DNA of 16,124 nucleotides from Treponema_I sp045616125 (GCA_045616125.1 JAZLGC010000053.1:1-16124); one strand, 5' to 3'. Shown: positions 6,928 to 15,230, counted from the first letter of the stretch. Notes: generated by a model from the sequence alone, not told the origin. Program-made: numbers and translations.

Positions 6928-8703
6928 TCACGCTACTTCTGCCCGGCTTGCTTCCAGCAGCTGATAATAGGCACCTTTTGATGCATACAGTTCTGCCGGA
7001 GTACCGCTTTCCAGAATACCGCCCTGGTCAATGACAAAAATCCGGTCTGCATTCTGAATGGTGCTTAAACGGTGTGCAATGACAAAACTGGTTCTGCCTT
7101 TCAAAAGTTCAGAAATACCGGCCTGTACCAGCTGTTCTGTCTTTGTATCGATACTGGACGTTGCCTCATCCAGAATCAGAATCTTTGGTTTACTGATCAT
7201 GGTGCGGGCAAAAGCCAGCAGCTGACGCTGTCCGTTACTCAGTTCACCACCGCGGCTGGTTAGTTCCGTATCATACCCATCTTTCATGTTCATTATGAAT
7301 TCGTGGGCATGAACTGCCTTAGCAGCTTCGATAATTTCTTCGTCGGTTGCATCCAGTTTTCCGTAACGGATGTTATCCCGGATTGTTCCACTGAAGATGT
7401 AATTATCCTGTGTCATAATACCCATCTGCGACCGCAGGCTGTGCAGTCCCACTTCTTTTACATCGTTACCGTCAATTTGTACGCTTCCGCCCTGAACATC
7501 GTAGAATCGGCTGATCAGATTCACAACTGTACTCTTACCGGCACCAGTCGGACCTACTAATGCAATGGTTTCACCAGCTTTTACTTCAAAACTGACATCA
7601 CGAAGAACCTGTGTATCCCTTTCATATCCAAACGTAACATGGTCAAAGGTAACATTTCCTTCCACTTCATCCAGTTTCCGTGCATCTGGCTCATCCTTAA
7701 AGGACGGCTGGGTATCCATGATTTCAAAGATACGTTCAGCACCTGATACGGATCGGATAATCTGATTGTAGAAGTTACTCAGGTTCATGATAGGCTGCCA
7801 GAACATACCCATGTACGTTCCAAACGCAATGTACGTACCGATAGAAACGCCTTCAACACCCAATACCTTAACACCCACAAAATACAGCATGACAGTACCA
7901 ATGCCCCAACACAAATCGGTTACTGCACCAAAACCGTCTGCCCAGGTTACTGCCTTTATAAATTCATCGCGGTCTTCTTCTACCAGCTGGCGGAACGTAG
8001 CATCGGTCTCCGGTTCTGCCTTAAAACTCTGAATAATCTTTATTCCTGACAAATCCTCATTGATGAAAGCAGCCAGATTTGAACTCTTCTTTCTCTTTGC
8101 CCGCCAGTGTTTTGAACTGTTCAGACTGATAACAAACAGCCCCACCATCATCAACGGCAAGCTGCATAATGCTGCAGCTGCAAGCCGGGCATTGGTGGTA
8201 AACATAATGGCAACAACGGCAATAATAGTTACCAGATCCGGAATAAAAGTTGTAACAGCATTATCCAGAACTTCCTTCAGACTGTTTACGTCACCGATAA
8301 TACGGGCAAGGATCTTACCCATTGGCCGGCCGTCAAAGAACGTCAGATCCAAAGTCTGGATGTGTTCGTACAGTTCCTGACGCAGTTCCATCAGAACTGT
8401 GTTACTGGTTTTAGACATAATGAGCATTCGGGCTTTTATTGCCAGAATCATAATAATATTGATTACTGCATAGATAACGGAAATCCTGATAAGTCCCGGA
8501 ATGTCTTTTCCGGCAATCGGACCGTCTACTGCTTTCTGCACCAAAGTCGGGTTCAAAAGCTGAACCACCGTACCAACCAGCATCAAACAGAACACGGCAG
8601 TAACCTGCAATTTATATTTCAGCAGGTATTTGAATAAGCGGGCAAGGGTTGCCAGCTTTGGTTTTTCAACGATATGTTCGTCTTCTTTATAACTTGTAGC
8701 CAT
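6928..8703 (-). CDS. ABC exporter half-transporter, consensus-site subunit
   Basis: This 591-residue protein fuses an N-terminal six-helix exporter membrane domain (about residues 25-325) to an ATPase domain (about 350-590). The NBD motifs are Walker A GPTGAGKS (384-391), Q-loop MTQDN (430-434), signature LSNGQ (488-492, with Asn in place of the usual Gly/Ser), Walker B ILILDE with catalytic Glu513, and switch His544. It resembles the catalytic partner of heterodimeric multidrug exporters such as TM287/288, BmrCD and LmrCD. The SD AAGGA precedes the ATG. Its start lies 14 bases after the stop of the other half-transporter gene, so the two form an operon. The substrate is unknown; drug, lipid or peptide efflux are all possible. 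Confidence 0.93.
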   Translation of the reverse strand: MATSYKEDEHIVEKPKLATLARLFKYLLKYKLQVTAVFCLMLVGTVVQLLNPTLVQKAVDGPIAGKDIPGLIRISVIYAVINIIMILAIKARMLIMSKTSNTVLMELRQELYEHIQTLDLTFFDGRPMGKILARIIGDVNSLKEVLDNAVTTFIPDLVTIIAVVAIMFTTNARLAAAALCSLPLMMVGLFVISLNSSKHWRAKRKKSSNLAAFINEDLSGIKIIQSFKAEPETDATFRQLVEEDRDEFIKAVTWADGFGAVTDLCWGIGTVMLYFVGVKVLGVEGVSIGTYIAFGTYMGMFWQPIMNLSNFYNQIIRSVSGAERIFEIMDTQPSFKDEPDARKLDEVEGNVTFDHVTFGYERDTQVLRDVSFEVKAGETIALVGPTGAGKSTVVNLISRFYDVQGGSVQIDGNDVKEVGLHSLRSQMGIMTQDNYIFSGTIRDNIRYGKLDATDEEIIEAAKAVHAHEFIMNMKDGYDTELTSRGGELSNGQRQLLAFARTMISKPKILILDEATSSIDTKTEQLVQAGISELLKGRTSFVIAHRLSTIQNADRIFVIDQGGILESGTPAELYASKGAYYQLLEASRAEVA

Positions 8704-8717
8704 CTCTTTTCCTTTTC

Positions 8718-10442
8718 TTACACACGTTCCGGGTATTGGGTCCGGTACGTTTCAGCATACAGACCATCTTTTGCCAGCAGTTCCTCATGAGTACCACATT
8801 CAGCAATGGAACCTTTATCCAGAACGATAATTTTGTCAGCCCGGCGAACTGCGCTGATACGGTGGCCGATAATAATTTTCGTCATGCCTTCCATTCCAGC
8901 CAGAGTCTTCTGGATTTCCTGTTCAGTTTCACTATCAAGGGCCGATGTCGAATCGTCCAGAACCAGAACCGGAGCATTGCGTACAAATGCGCGTGCAATA
9001 GTAATACGCTGCTTCTGACCACCGCTTAACCCAATACCGCGCTCACCAATAACCGTATTGTGCTTTTCTTCCATTTTGGAAACGAATTCTGCAGCACAGG
9101 ACTTTTCCATAGCCTTGGCAACCTGATCATCTTCCAGAATATTCTTTTGCCCCAGTTTTACGTTGGCATCGATAGTATCACTGAACAGGAATACATCCTG
9201 CATAACACAGCTGATTGAACGACGAAGCACGCCCAGATCGTAATCGGTAATTGGAACCCCATCCATCAGAATACGGCCACCTGTGGCATCATATGTACGG
9301 GTCAAAAGGTTGATGATGGTAGTTTTTCCAGATCCCGTGGCTCCCATAATTCCCAAGGTCTGTCCTATTCCGATGTCAAAACTTACATCCTTCAGAATAT
9401 CTAGCCCTTTATCTGTCTTAAAGTTTACGTGTTCAAAGGCTATTGCACCTTCAACAGGCTTCGTAACAGCATCATCCTTCTGGGTAATAGCCGGAATTTC
9501 GGAATAAATCTTATTCAGACGCTGCACACTTGCTTTTCCACTGGCAACTTCCTGAGTCAGCCAACCCAGCATTTCCATTGGCCACATAATGTTCATGGAA
9601 TACTGTATGAAAGCTGTCAGTTCTCCGACAGAAATTTCTTCCTGAATAGCCAGAATACCGCCCTGAACAAATACAATACAGGGAAGAATATGGGTTATAG
9701 CCTGAATGACCGGATAAAACCGTACGAACAGTTTTGACTGATTGAACCGAAGATCACGATAGCGGGTGTTGTGCTTGCGGAATTTTTCAATTTCAAAATC
9801 TTCTCGCACAAAGCTTTTTACAATACGAACTGCAGTCAGGTTTTCCTGGGCCGTATTGTTCATTTCAGAGTTTTCCTGCGCAATATTTCCCCAGTTGTCA
9901 TCCAGCACCTTTTCCATCTTCAGTGCAATCATGGCACCAATGACCATGGCAACCGTCGGCAGGATACTCAGTTTCCAGTTCATACTGAACATGAATGCCA
10001 GAATGACCGTACTGTGCAGCACTACCTGTGCCATCAGAATCAGCACGTAAGAACCCATATCCCAGATGTGGTCAACATCATCACGGACACGTTCCATCAG
10101 CTCACCGCTGTTGATGCCGTCAAAGAAGTTTGCGCTTAGTCCCTGGATTTTCCCGAACAAGTCTATGCGGATATCTGAACCCATACGGCTTCCGGCCCAG
10201 TCACAACAGAATTCTTTGGTGTATTGAAAGACACAACGTCCAACACCTACGCCGATGATTCCCCATAGCAGCGGGGCAAGTTTTTCAATCTGTTTTGCAA
10301 CAATTACATCATCTACAATGTGTCCGATAATTCTCGGAGAAACCATATCCAATAAAACCGCTATTACCATTGAAACAACGCCGAAAAGGTACACTGGTAA
10401 AACGCGGAGAATAAACTTGGATAATCGCAGTTTAGTTTCCAA
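8718..10442 (-). CDS. ABC exporter half-transporter, degenerate-site subunit
   Basis: From TTG at 10442 the protein is 574 residues: six membrane helices (about residues 5-300) then an ATPase domain. Motifs are Walker A GATGSGKT (367-374), Q-loop VMQDVF (413-418), signature LSGGQ (472-476), Walker B VLVLDD with Asp497 where catalytic Glu is expected, and His527. An Asp at this position marks the degenerate ATP site of heterodimeric type IV exporters, matching the Glu-bearing partner encoded next. TTG is preferred because AGAGG sits six bases before it and the N-terminus then aligns with usual family length. An in-frame ATG at 10535 would add 31 unusual residues encoded through a hairpin region. 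Confidence 0.9.
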   Translation of the reverse strand: METKLRLSKFILRVLPVYLFGVVSMVIAVLLDMVSPRIIGHIVDDVIVAKQIEKLAPLLWGIIGVGVGRCVFQYTKEFCCDWAGSRMGSDIRIDLFGKIQGLSANFFDGINSGELMERVRDDVDHIWDMGSYVLILMAQVVLHSTVILAFMFSMNWKLSILPTVAMVIGAMIALKMEKVLDDNWGNIAQENSEMNNTAQENLTAVRIVKSFVREDFEIEKFRKHNTRYRDLRFNQSKLFVRFYPVIQAITHILPCIVFVQGGILAIQEEISVGELTAFIQYSMNIMWPMEMLGWLTQEVASGKASVQRLNKIYSEIPAITQKDDAVTKPVEGAIAFEHVNFKTDKGLDILKDVSFDIGIGQTLGIMGATGSGKTTIINLLTRTYDATGGRILMDGVPITDYDLGVLRRSISCVMQDVFLFSDTIDANVKLGQKNILEDDQVAKAMEKSCAAEFVSKMEEKHNTVIGERGIGLSGGQKQRITIARAFVRNAPVLVLDDSTSALDSETEQEIQKTLAGMEGMTKIIIGHRISAVRRADKIIVLDKGSIAECGTHEELLAKDGLYAETYRTQYPERV

Positions 10443-10480
10443 TTTTTTCCTCTTTTCTCTACAGGCAAAAACAGCAACAC

Positions 10481-10507
10481 AAAACTCTGAGCCTGTAACA
10501 GAGTTTT
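10481..10507 (-). terminator. Terminator-like hairpin in the ABC operon leader
   Basis: On the minus strand a perfect 9-bp stem AAAACTCTG/CAGAGTTTT with a nine-base loop is followed by a T-rich stretch (GTGTTGCTGTTTTT). It lies between the likely promoter and the TTG start at 10442, so it could act as an attenuator. The stem is AT-rich and the T-tract is interrupted, so efficiency is uncertain. Confidence 0.45.
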
Positions 10508-10515
10508 CAGTTCCA

Positions 10516-10530
10516 GGGATGGTACATCCC
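10516..10530 (-). other. Short leader hairpin
   Basis: GGGATG and CATCCC form a perfect 6-bp stem around a three-base loop, nine bases upstream (on the minus strand) of the terminator-like hairpin. It overlaps the region after the alternative ATG at 10535 and could hide or expose it. Confidence 0.45.
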
Positions 10531-10548
10531 TCCATAGCACGTTCTCTT

Positions 10549-10576
10549 ATTCTATAATTCCGTATATTTCTTTCAA
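10549..10576 (-). promoter_or_regulatory. Promoter of the ABC exporter operon
   Basis: The minus strand has TTGAAA (10571-10576), a 16-base spacer and TAGAAT (10549-10554). The predicted RNA start is near 10542, giving a leader of about 100 bases before the TTG start with the two hairpins inside it. Confidence 0.5.
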
Positions 10577-10650
10577 TAGTATTTTTCCAAGCCGTACTTT
10601 AATCTGCCTTATTTTTTGCCAAGCCACCCTTACTTCACATCACAGCTCTT

Positions 10651-10659
10651 TGCTATACT
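10651..10659 (+). promoter_or_regulatory. Extended -10 element of the MATE gene
   Basis: TGCTATACT is an extended -10 (TG one base before TATACT at 10654-10659). It ends six bases before the ATG at 10666, so initiation is expected at or beside the start codon. The -35 region is weak, as is common with extended -10 promoters. Confidence 0.5.
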
Positions 10660-10665
10660 CATACT

Positions 10666-12021
10666 ATGAATAAAGAGTTCACAAAAACCACTTTGAAAAT
10701 GCTTATCCCTCTGGTACTCCAGAGTCTTTTTTCTGCCATGATGGGTAGCGTTGACGTCATCATGCTTAATGCAGCAGGCCAGACTGCCATTGCAGCCGGA
10801 TCCCTTGCCTCCCAGTGGGGAAACATCCTTTTTATGGTACTGTTCGGTGCCTGTTCCGGCGGTGTCCTGCTTTCTTCACAATACTTCGGTAAAAAAGACT
10901 GGGAGGCCATCAAAGCCATTGAAGGCATTACCTTAAAGGTAACTCTTATCTGGTCTGCCATTCTTGCACTGGGTGCCGTTCTGATTCCAAATCAGATGAT
11001 GCGCATCTACACCAATGATTCCATTCTTATTGAAGAAGGTTCCAAATACCTTCGGGTTATTTCCCTGTTCTACGTATTCCAGGCCATTTCTACTACCTAT
11101 TTCTACCTGCTCAGAAGTGTTAACCAGGTAAAAATCAGTACCATCCTCAACGCCGTAGCCTTTGTCCTTAACATCATTCTTAATGCCGCATTCCTTTTCG
11201 GTTGGTGCGGACTTCCCAGACTGGGTATCACCGGCGTTGCCCTGGCTTCTACCATTTCCAGCGGCATCATCACCGTGTTCGGTTGTGCCTGGGTATCCAT
11301 TACCAACAAAGACCTTAAACTGGACTTTCGCTACATGTTCATCAAAAGCAGCACTTTGACCAAAGACTTCTTCAAAATGTCAGTTCCAGCCTTACTCAAC
11401 GACGTATCCTGGGGACTTGCATTCAGTGTGTATGTTGCCATCATGGGGCGCCTTGGTTCTGACGTTGTAGCTGCCAACTCGCTGGTTACCGTTGTCCGTC
11501 AGTTTGCTACCGTTCTGTGCTTTTCAGTAGCCAGTGTTGCCGGCATTATCGTTGGAAACCTGATTGGTGCAAAGAAAATGGAAGAAGCTGAGCAGGCTGC
11601 CAAAGATTATATGATCATCACCGTTATTTCAGGTGTTGTAGCAGGTTTACTGGTTCTGGTTTCAATCCCCTTTGTACTGGATTACGCCTCTCTGACGCCT
11701 ACTGCCCTGAAATACCTGAAAGGTATGCTTCTCATCAACACCTACTATTGTATGGGACAAGCAGTAAACACCACTCTCATTGCCGGAATTTTCCGCGCTG
11801 GTGGTGATACTCGTTTTGGTCTTATCTGTGACACCATCGATATGTGGGGCTACGGTGTACCAGCCGGACTCATCACTGCATTTGTTCTGAAACTGCCCGT
11901 CATGTGGGTCTATTTCTTCCTCTGCCTTGATGAATTTGTCAAATGGCCATGGGTACTGAAACATTACTTCAGTAAATCATGGCTCAAAAACATCACTAAA
12001 GACAACGTCATTGATGATTAA
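10666..12021 (+). CDS. MATE-family multidrug efflux transporter
   Basis: The 451-residue protein has about 12 hydrophobic segments and the two-fold repeated layout of MATE transporters. The N-terminal LIPLVLQSLFSAMMGSVDVI matches helix 1. The corresponding start of the second half is FFKMSVPALLNDVSWGLAF, near residue 235. Other typical pieces are GGVLLSSQYFGKKD in the first loop and FRAGGDTRFG near residue 380. MATE proteins export cationic drugs or other small organics in exchange for sodium or protons. The subfamily (NorM- or DinF-like) is not decided here. No SD precedes the ATG, and the -10 position suggests a leaderless mRNA. It is divergent from the ABC exporter operon, so two efflux systems share one intergenic region. 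Confidence 0.92.
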   Translation: MNKEFTKTTLKMLIPLVLQSLFSAMMGSVDVIMLNAAGQTAIAAGSLASQWGNILFMVLFGACSGGVLLSSQYFGKKDWEAIKAIEGITLKVTLIWSAILALGAVLIPNQMMRIYTNDSILIEEGSKYLRVISLFYVFQAISTTYFYLLRSVNQVKISTILNAVAFVLNIILNAAFLFGWCGLPRLGITGVALASTISSGIITVFGCAWVSITNKDLKLDFRYMFIKSSTLTKDFFKMSVPALLNDVSWGLAFSVYVAIMGRLGSDVVAANSLVTVVRQFATVLCFSVASVAGIIVGNLIGAKKMEEAEQAAKDYMIITVISGVVAGLLVLVSIPFVLDYASLTPTALKYLKGMLLINTYYCMGQAVNTTLIAGIFRAGGDTRFGLICDTIDMWGYGVPAGLITAFVLKLPVMWVYFFLCLDEFVKWPWVLKHYFSKSWLKNITKDNVIDD

Positions 12022-12029
12022 TTGATGCA

Positions 12030-12054
12030 GGGGAGAAAGGGGAAGTCTCCCCTT
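12030..12054. other. GC-rich hairpin after the MATE gene
   Basis: GGGGAGA (12030-12036) pairs with TCTCCCC (12046-12052). An alternative pairing, AAGGGGA (12037-12043) with TCCCCTT (12048-12054), uses a four-base loop. It starts nine bases after the MATE stop codon and lacks a T-tract, so it may be an mRNA-stabilising or processing structure. Confidence 0.45.
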
Positions 12055-12064
12055 CCGCATGCTC

Positions 12065-12118
12065 GTTACCAGGCCCCTTGAATTGTCGAAGGGTCCTGGT
12101 AACAAATTTCTTATTTTT
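12065..12118 (+). terminator. Long hairpin terminator between convergent MATE and GH3 genes
   Basis: GTTACCAGG and CCCTT (12065-12079) pair with AAGGG and CCTGGTAAC (12089-12103), with one C/T mismatch and a nine-base loop. On the plus strand the stem is followed by the T-rich AAATTTCTTATTTTT. The palindrome could also slow minus-strand transcription leaving the GH3 gene. The T-tract overlaps the last codons and stop of the GH3 gene. Confidence 0.7.
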
Positions 12119-14528
12119 CAGTAAAGTACTTAGCCATGCGGATAACGCGGGTTGCGTTGATATCCAGCTGCTTACGGGTTACTTTGCCTTCTTTCAGACC
12201 TTTTAACGTCTGCTGCCAGTTACCATAGTTACCCGGCATCATCAGGTCGTTTCCAGCTGCTGCAACCAGTGCAGAGTCAGGTGACCGGTATTTAGCTTTC
12301 TTATCAACCATCATAGAAATAACCCAGTCAGTCATTACTACACCCTTAAAGCCGAATTCTGAGCGCAGAATGTCTTCAATCAGGCCGCGGTTTTCAGAAG
12401 TATGAATACCATTCAGCAGGTTGTAGGAAGTCATTACTGACTTAGGCTGGGTTTCACGTACACAGATACCAAATCCGCGCAGGTAGATTTCACGCATGGC
12501 ACGCTCTGATACGTGGGCGTTGTTTCCATAGCGGTTTGTTTCCTGATTATTAGCAGCATAATGCTTAATGGTAGTACCACAACCTTTATGTTTCTGAACA
12601 CCTGCAGTAATGGCACCGGCAAAACGGCCCGCAATCAGTGGATCTTCAGAGAAGTATTCAAAGTTACGTCCACAGAGAATGCTGCGGTGAATGTTCAGAG
12701 CCGGAGCCAGCCAGTAGTTTACGTTCATCCGTTCACATTCGTCACCGACAATATCACCGCAGGCTTCAGCCAGCTCAGTATTCCAGCTGGAAGCAATGGC
12801 GGTTCCAATTGGGATGGCTGTACACCATTGAGATTTAACTTCTGCATTCTTTGGAGCCTTTGGAGTCATCTGTTTCAGAATAAAACCAAGGAATCCACCC
12901 AGTAACTCGGACATAGATTCAGGCAGTGGAGAACCGAGGCTGTGACTACCTTTTGCATCGGTGTAGTATTTCTGTGCAAGACGAAGTCCGGCAGGACCAT
13001 CGGCCATAACAGAAGCCGGGAAGTCGCGAACACGGCTGATTTCACCGGCAGCACCAGCTACGATGGTTGAAGCTTCACCAATAGCACTGAGGGCGCCTTT
13101 TGCTCCATGGAAATTTCCCGTATTCAAAAGCGCTACTTCTTCGTCTGTCAGTGCTTTAATTTCGTCATCCACGGGATATTCTGAATCATAAGCTACAGAG
13201 GTTGTGGTGATAACGTCAGAAGCAATTGAGATAACTGGAACATCAGCAGGAATTTCTACTGCTGCAGGATTTTCAGGTTTCCAATCAGCAGCAAATTCTG
13301 ATTTACCAAGAACATTCTTAGCTTTAAGTACGGAAATGGTTTCTGCCAGTTCAAGAACGGCACAGGGGGTAGTACATACGCTGGAGTTTCCTACGCGGAC
13401 TACGTATTTGCCGGCTTCCAGAATCCAGGATGCATCTGTTTCTGAATAAGAAGCGATGTCTGAAAGATCAAATGAGGCACATACTTCTTCTGAACTGCCG
13501 GCTGCAAGCTTGCTGGTTTTAACAAAGGCAGCAAGAGTTTGATAGGGCTGGTCCAGTTTCCCGGCAGGAACTGAAACATATACCTGAACAACTTCTTTAC
13601 CAGCCATACTGCCGGTATTGGTTACCGTTGTCTTTACGGTTACTTTTGAACCATCAACTGACACTGAACTGCCGGCCAGTGAGAACGTAGTATATGAACT
13701 ACCGTAACCAAAAGGGAATAGTGCTTTTTTCCCTACTGAATCAAAATACCGGTATCCAACGTATACACCTTCGGTATAGTGAGTATCATCAGGATCCCCG
13801 AATTCAATTTCCTTATAATCTTTCCATGCAGACCAAGTTGTAGTCAGTTTCCCGCTGGGGTTTTCCTTACCCAACAGAATATCAGCTAAAGCACCGCCTG
13901 TTTCAACCCCAAGCTGAGAAAGAACGAGTATATTTTTAACATCAGAAACTGTTGAAAGATCTACTGGACCTCCAACATTCAATACCAGCATGAATTTTGC
14001 ATACTTGTCATTAAGAATTTTAATATCCCGAGTTTCTGTGTCTGTCAGTAAAACATCACCTTTTTCAACAACTCGGTCATTACCTTCCCCAGAATTTCTG
14101 GAAAGTACATAAATTGCAACATCACCTTCGGCATCTAATGGGAAACTGTATTCAGGTTCTGTTTCAACAGCGCCCATTGCCATCATGATAACGTTTTTAT
14201 GCGCCTTCTTAGCTTTTGCACGTAATTCTTTTAACCATGCTTTATGAGCTTCTACTTTTGCATTTTCATACGAATCAAGCCATTTCCCTGAAGTTACTGT
14301 AAAACCTGCATCATTCAAACCCTGCTCAACATTCACAAAAACGCGGCCGTTAACTTCTCCAGATCCGGTGCCGCCTTTAATGGTTTTACGTGCTCCACTT
14401 CCGTAAACAGCAATTTTACCGGGTGCTTCCAAAGGAAAGTCCCCATTGGACTTTAACAAAACAGTACATTCAGCTAATAAAGGCCGAAGTATTTCCAAAT
14501 GCTTTTTCTCATAGTCCAGTAATTCCAT
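12111..14528 (-). CDS. Glycoside hydrolase family 3 beta-glucosidase with reversed domain order
   Basis: The 805-residue protein has GH3 parts in permuted order. The alpha/beta sandwich (C-terminal in ordinary GH3) comes first at about 10-275, with GKIAVYGSGARKTIKGGTGS (37-56) and the acid/base loop SRNSGEGNDR, Glu148. A fibronectin III-like domain follows at about 285-400. The TIM-barrel comes last (about 455-805), with VMADGPAGLR, GRNFEYFSEDP, KHYAANNQE and nucleophile Asp734 in VVMTDW. Family members release glucose or xylose from beta-linked oligosaccharides. No signal peptide, so intracellular hydrolysis of imported oligomers is likely. ATG 14528 is chosen because AAAGGAG lies nine bases upstream; an in-frame TTG at 14549 overlaps that SD and is unlikely. 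It is a single-gene unit. Confidence 0.93.
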   Translation of the reverse strand: MELLDYEKKHLEILRPLLAECTVLLKSNGDFPLEAPGKIAVYGSGARKTIKGGTGSGEVNGRVFVNVEQGLNDAGFTVTSGKWLDSYENAKVEAHKAWLKELRAKAKKAHKNVIMMAMGAVETEPEYSFPLDAEGDVAIYVLSRNSGEGNDRVVEKGDVLLTDTETRDIKILNDKYAKFMLVLNVGGPVDLSTVSDVKNILVLSQLGVETGGALADILLGKENPSGKLTTTWSAWKDYKEIEFGDPDDTHYTEGVYVGYRYFDSVGKKALFPFGYGSSYTTFSLAGSSVSVDGSKVTVKTTVTNTGSMAGKEVVQVYVSVPAGKLDQPYQTLAAFVKTSKLAAGSSEEVCASFDLSDIASYSETDASWILEAGKYVVRVGNSSVCTTPCAVLELAETISVLKAKNVLGKSEFAADWKPENPAAVEIPADVPVISIASDVITTTSVAYDSEYPVDDEIKALTDEEVALLNTGNFHGAKGALSAIGEASTIVAGAAGEISRVRDFPASVMADGPAGLRLAQKYYTDAKGSHSLGSPLPESMSELLGGFLGFILKQMTPKAPKNAEVKSQWCTAIPIGTAIASSWNTELAEACGDIVGDECERMNVNYWLAPALNIHRSILCGRNFEYFSEDPLIAGRFAGAITAGVQKHKGCGTTIKHYAANNQETNRYGNNAHVSERAMREIYLRGFGICVRETQPKSVMTSYNLLNGIHTSENRGLIEDILRSEFGFKGVVMTDWVISMMVDKKAKYRSPDSALVAAAGNDLMMPGNYGNWQQTLKGLKEGKVTRKQLDINATRVIRMAKYFTEK

Positions 14529-14561
14529 GAAACCAAACTCCTTTAACAAATTATGTTTTAA

Positions 14562-14567
14562 ATTGTA
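14562..14567 (-). promoter_or_regulatory. Candidate -10 hexamer of the GH3 gene
   Basis: TACAAT on the minus strand, with a weak TTCCAA 16 bases upstream, gives an expected RNA start near 14555 and a leader of about 27 bases containing the SD at 14538-14544. Confidence 0.35.
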
Positions 14568-14632
14568 CTACACTCTTACCATATTGGAAGAAAAAAAAAT
14601 CTGACCGTTTTTTATGATGCAAATAATAGTTG

Positions 14633-14641
14633 TGTTATACT
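14633..14641 (+). promoter_or_regulatory. Extended -10 promoter of the small membrane-protein pair
   Basis: TGTTATACT is an extended -10 (hexamer TATACT 14636-14641). The expected RNA start is near 14648, just ahead of the SD AGAGGA (14649-14654). No strong -35 is visible. It is divergent from the GH3 promoter about 70 bases away. Confidence 0.45.
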
Positions 14642-14662
14642 GTTTTACAGAGGATTCTGGTT

Positions 14663-14878
14663 ATGCATTCCATTTTTCTTATAGTTATACCACTCCTAGC
14701 CGTTTTTCTTGTCCTTCTTTGGACAATTAAACAACTGGACAAGTTAAAAACCAATAGTAAAAGAAGAATAAGTAACCATGTTGTTTACTCTGATACGTAT
14801 TGTCAGGCAGTAAAGGAAACTGCAAAATTTACTCACGATAATCGACCTGACTGGGATTTAATATGGGAAAAGAAATAA
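14663..14878 (+). CDS. Small single-pass membrane protein, 71 aa
   Basis: I do not recognise the family. ATG at 14663 is supported by AGAGGA eight bases upstream; an earlier in-frame start at 14630 lies before the -10 element and is unlikely. Residues 3-22 are a hydrophobic helix (IFLIVIPLLAVFLVLLWTI), followed by a basic stretch with KTNSKRR near 29-35 and a polar tail ending in DNRPDWDLIWEKK. The basic residues after the helix predict the tail inside the cell. The 3' end overlaps the next gene by 16 bases, so the two are translationally linked. Base composition is visibly more AT-rich than in genes to the left. Confidence 0.65.
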   Translation: MHSIFLIVIPLLAVFLVLLWTIKQLDKLKTNSKRRISNHVVYSDTYCQAVKETAKFTHDNRPDWDLIWEKK

Positions 14879-15204
14879 AAGTAAAACAGGGCACTGAAAG
14901 AAGACTTGGTGGTATATTAGGAATTGCCATAATACTTATATTTGGAGGTATAGGCTTATTTGTTGTAATACCTTCATTTGGACTTTTTGGCATATTCTGG
15001 ACCCTAATGGCTGTTGTCATGGGCACAATTTCGATAATTCAAGGTTTTTCGAAGAAACCATTTACGAAAGCAGAAATTTCCGTAGAAAACGCTGAATTCG
15101 ATGTGGAATCTCGTATGAAATCAGTTAAAAATCTCTATGAAAAAGGGATGATAACAAAAGAAGAATACGATTCTAAACGAAAACAAATTCTTAACAGTTT
15201 ATAA
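14863..15204 (+). CDS. Two-helix membrane protein with C-terminal SHOCT domain
   Basis: The 113-residue protein has two membrane helices at about 15-37 and 40-60. The C-terminal segment (about 85-113) contains LYEKGMITKEEYDSKRKQIL, the signature of the SHOCT (short C-terminal) domain, a small helical module often placed at the end of bacterial membrane proteins. It is thought to mediate oligomer or partner contacts. The gene starts inside the end of the preceding 71-residue gene in another frame, suggesting coupled synthesis and possibly a shared complex. There is no enzymatic motif. Codon use is AT-rich, like its partner and unlike the flanking metabolic genes. Confidence 0.75.
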   Translation: MGKEIKVKQGTERRLGGILGIAIILIFGGIGLFVVIPSFGLFGIFWTLMAVVMGTISIIQGFSKKPFTKAEISVENAEFDVESRMKSVKNLYEKGMITKEEYDSKRKQILNSL

Positions 15205-15230
15205 AACTCAATCTTGTTCCGACCGTAAAT

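Noticed and set aside
5869..6981. Plus-strand 370-codon ORF
   Set aside because: It lies antisense to the tandem-GNAT gene, which has clear family motifs and an SD. The ORF product shows no domain and has the Cys/His/Phe-rich composition of an antisense frame.
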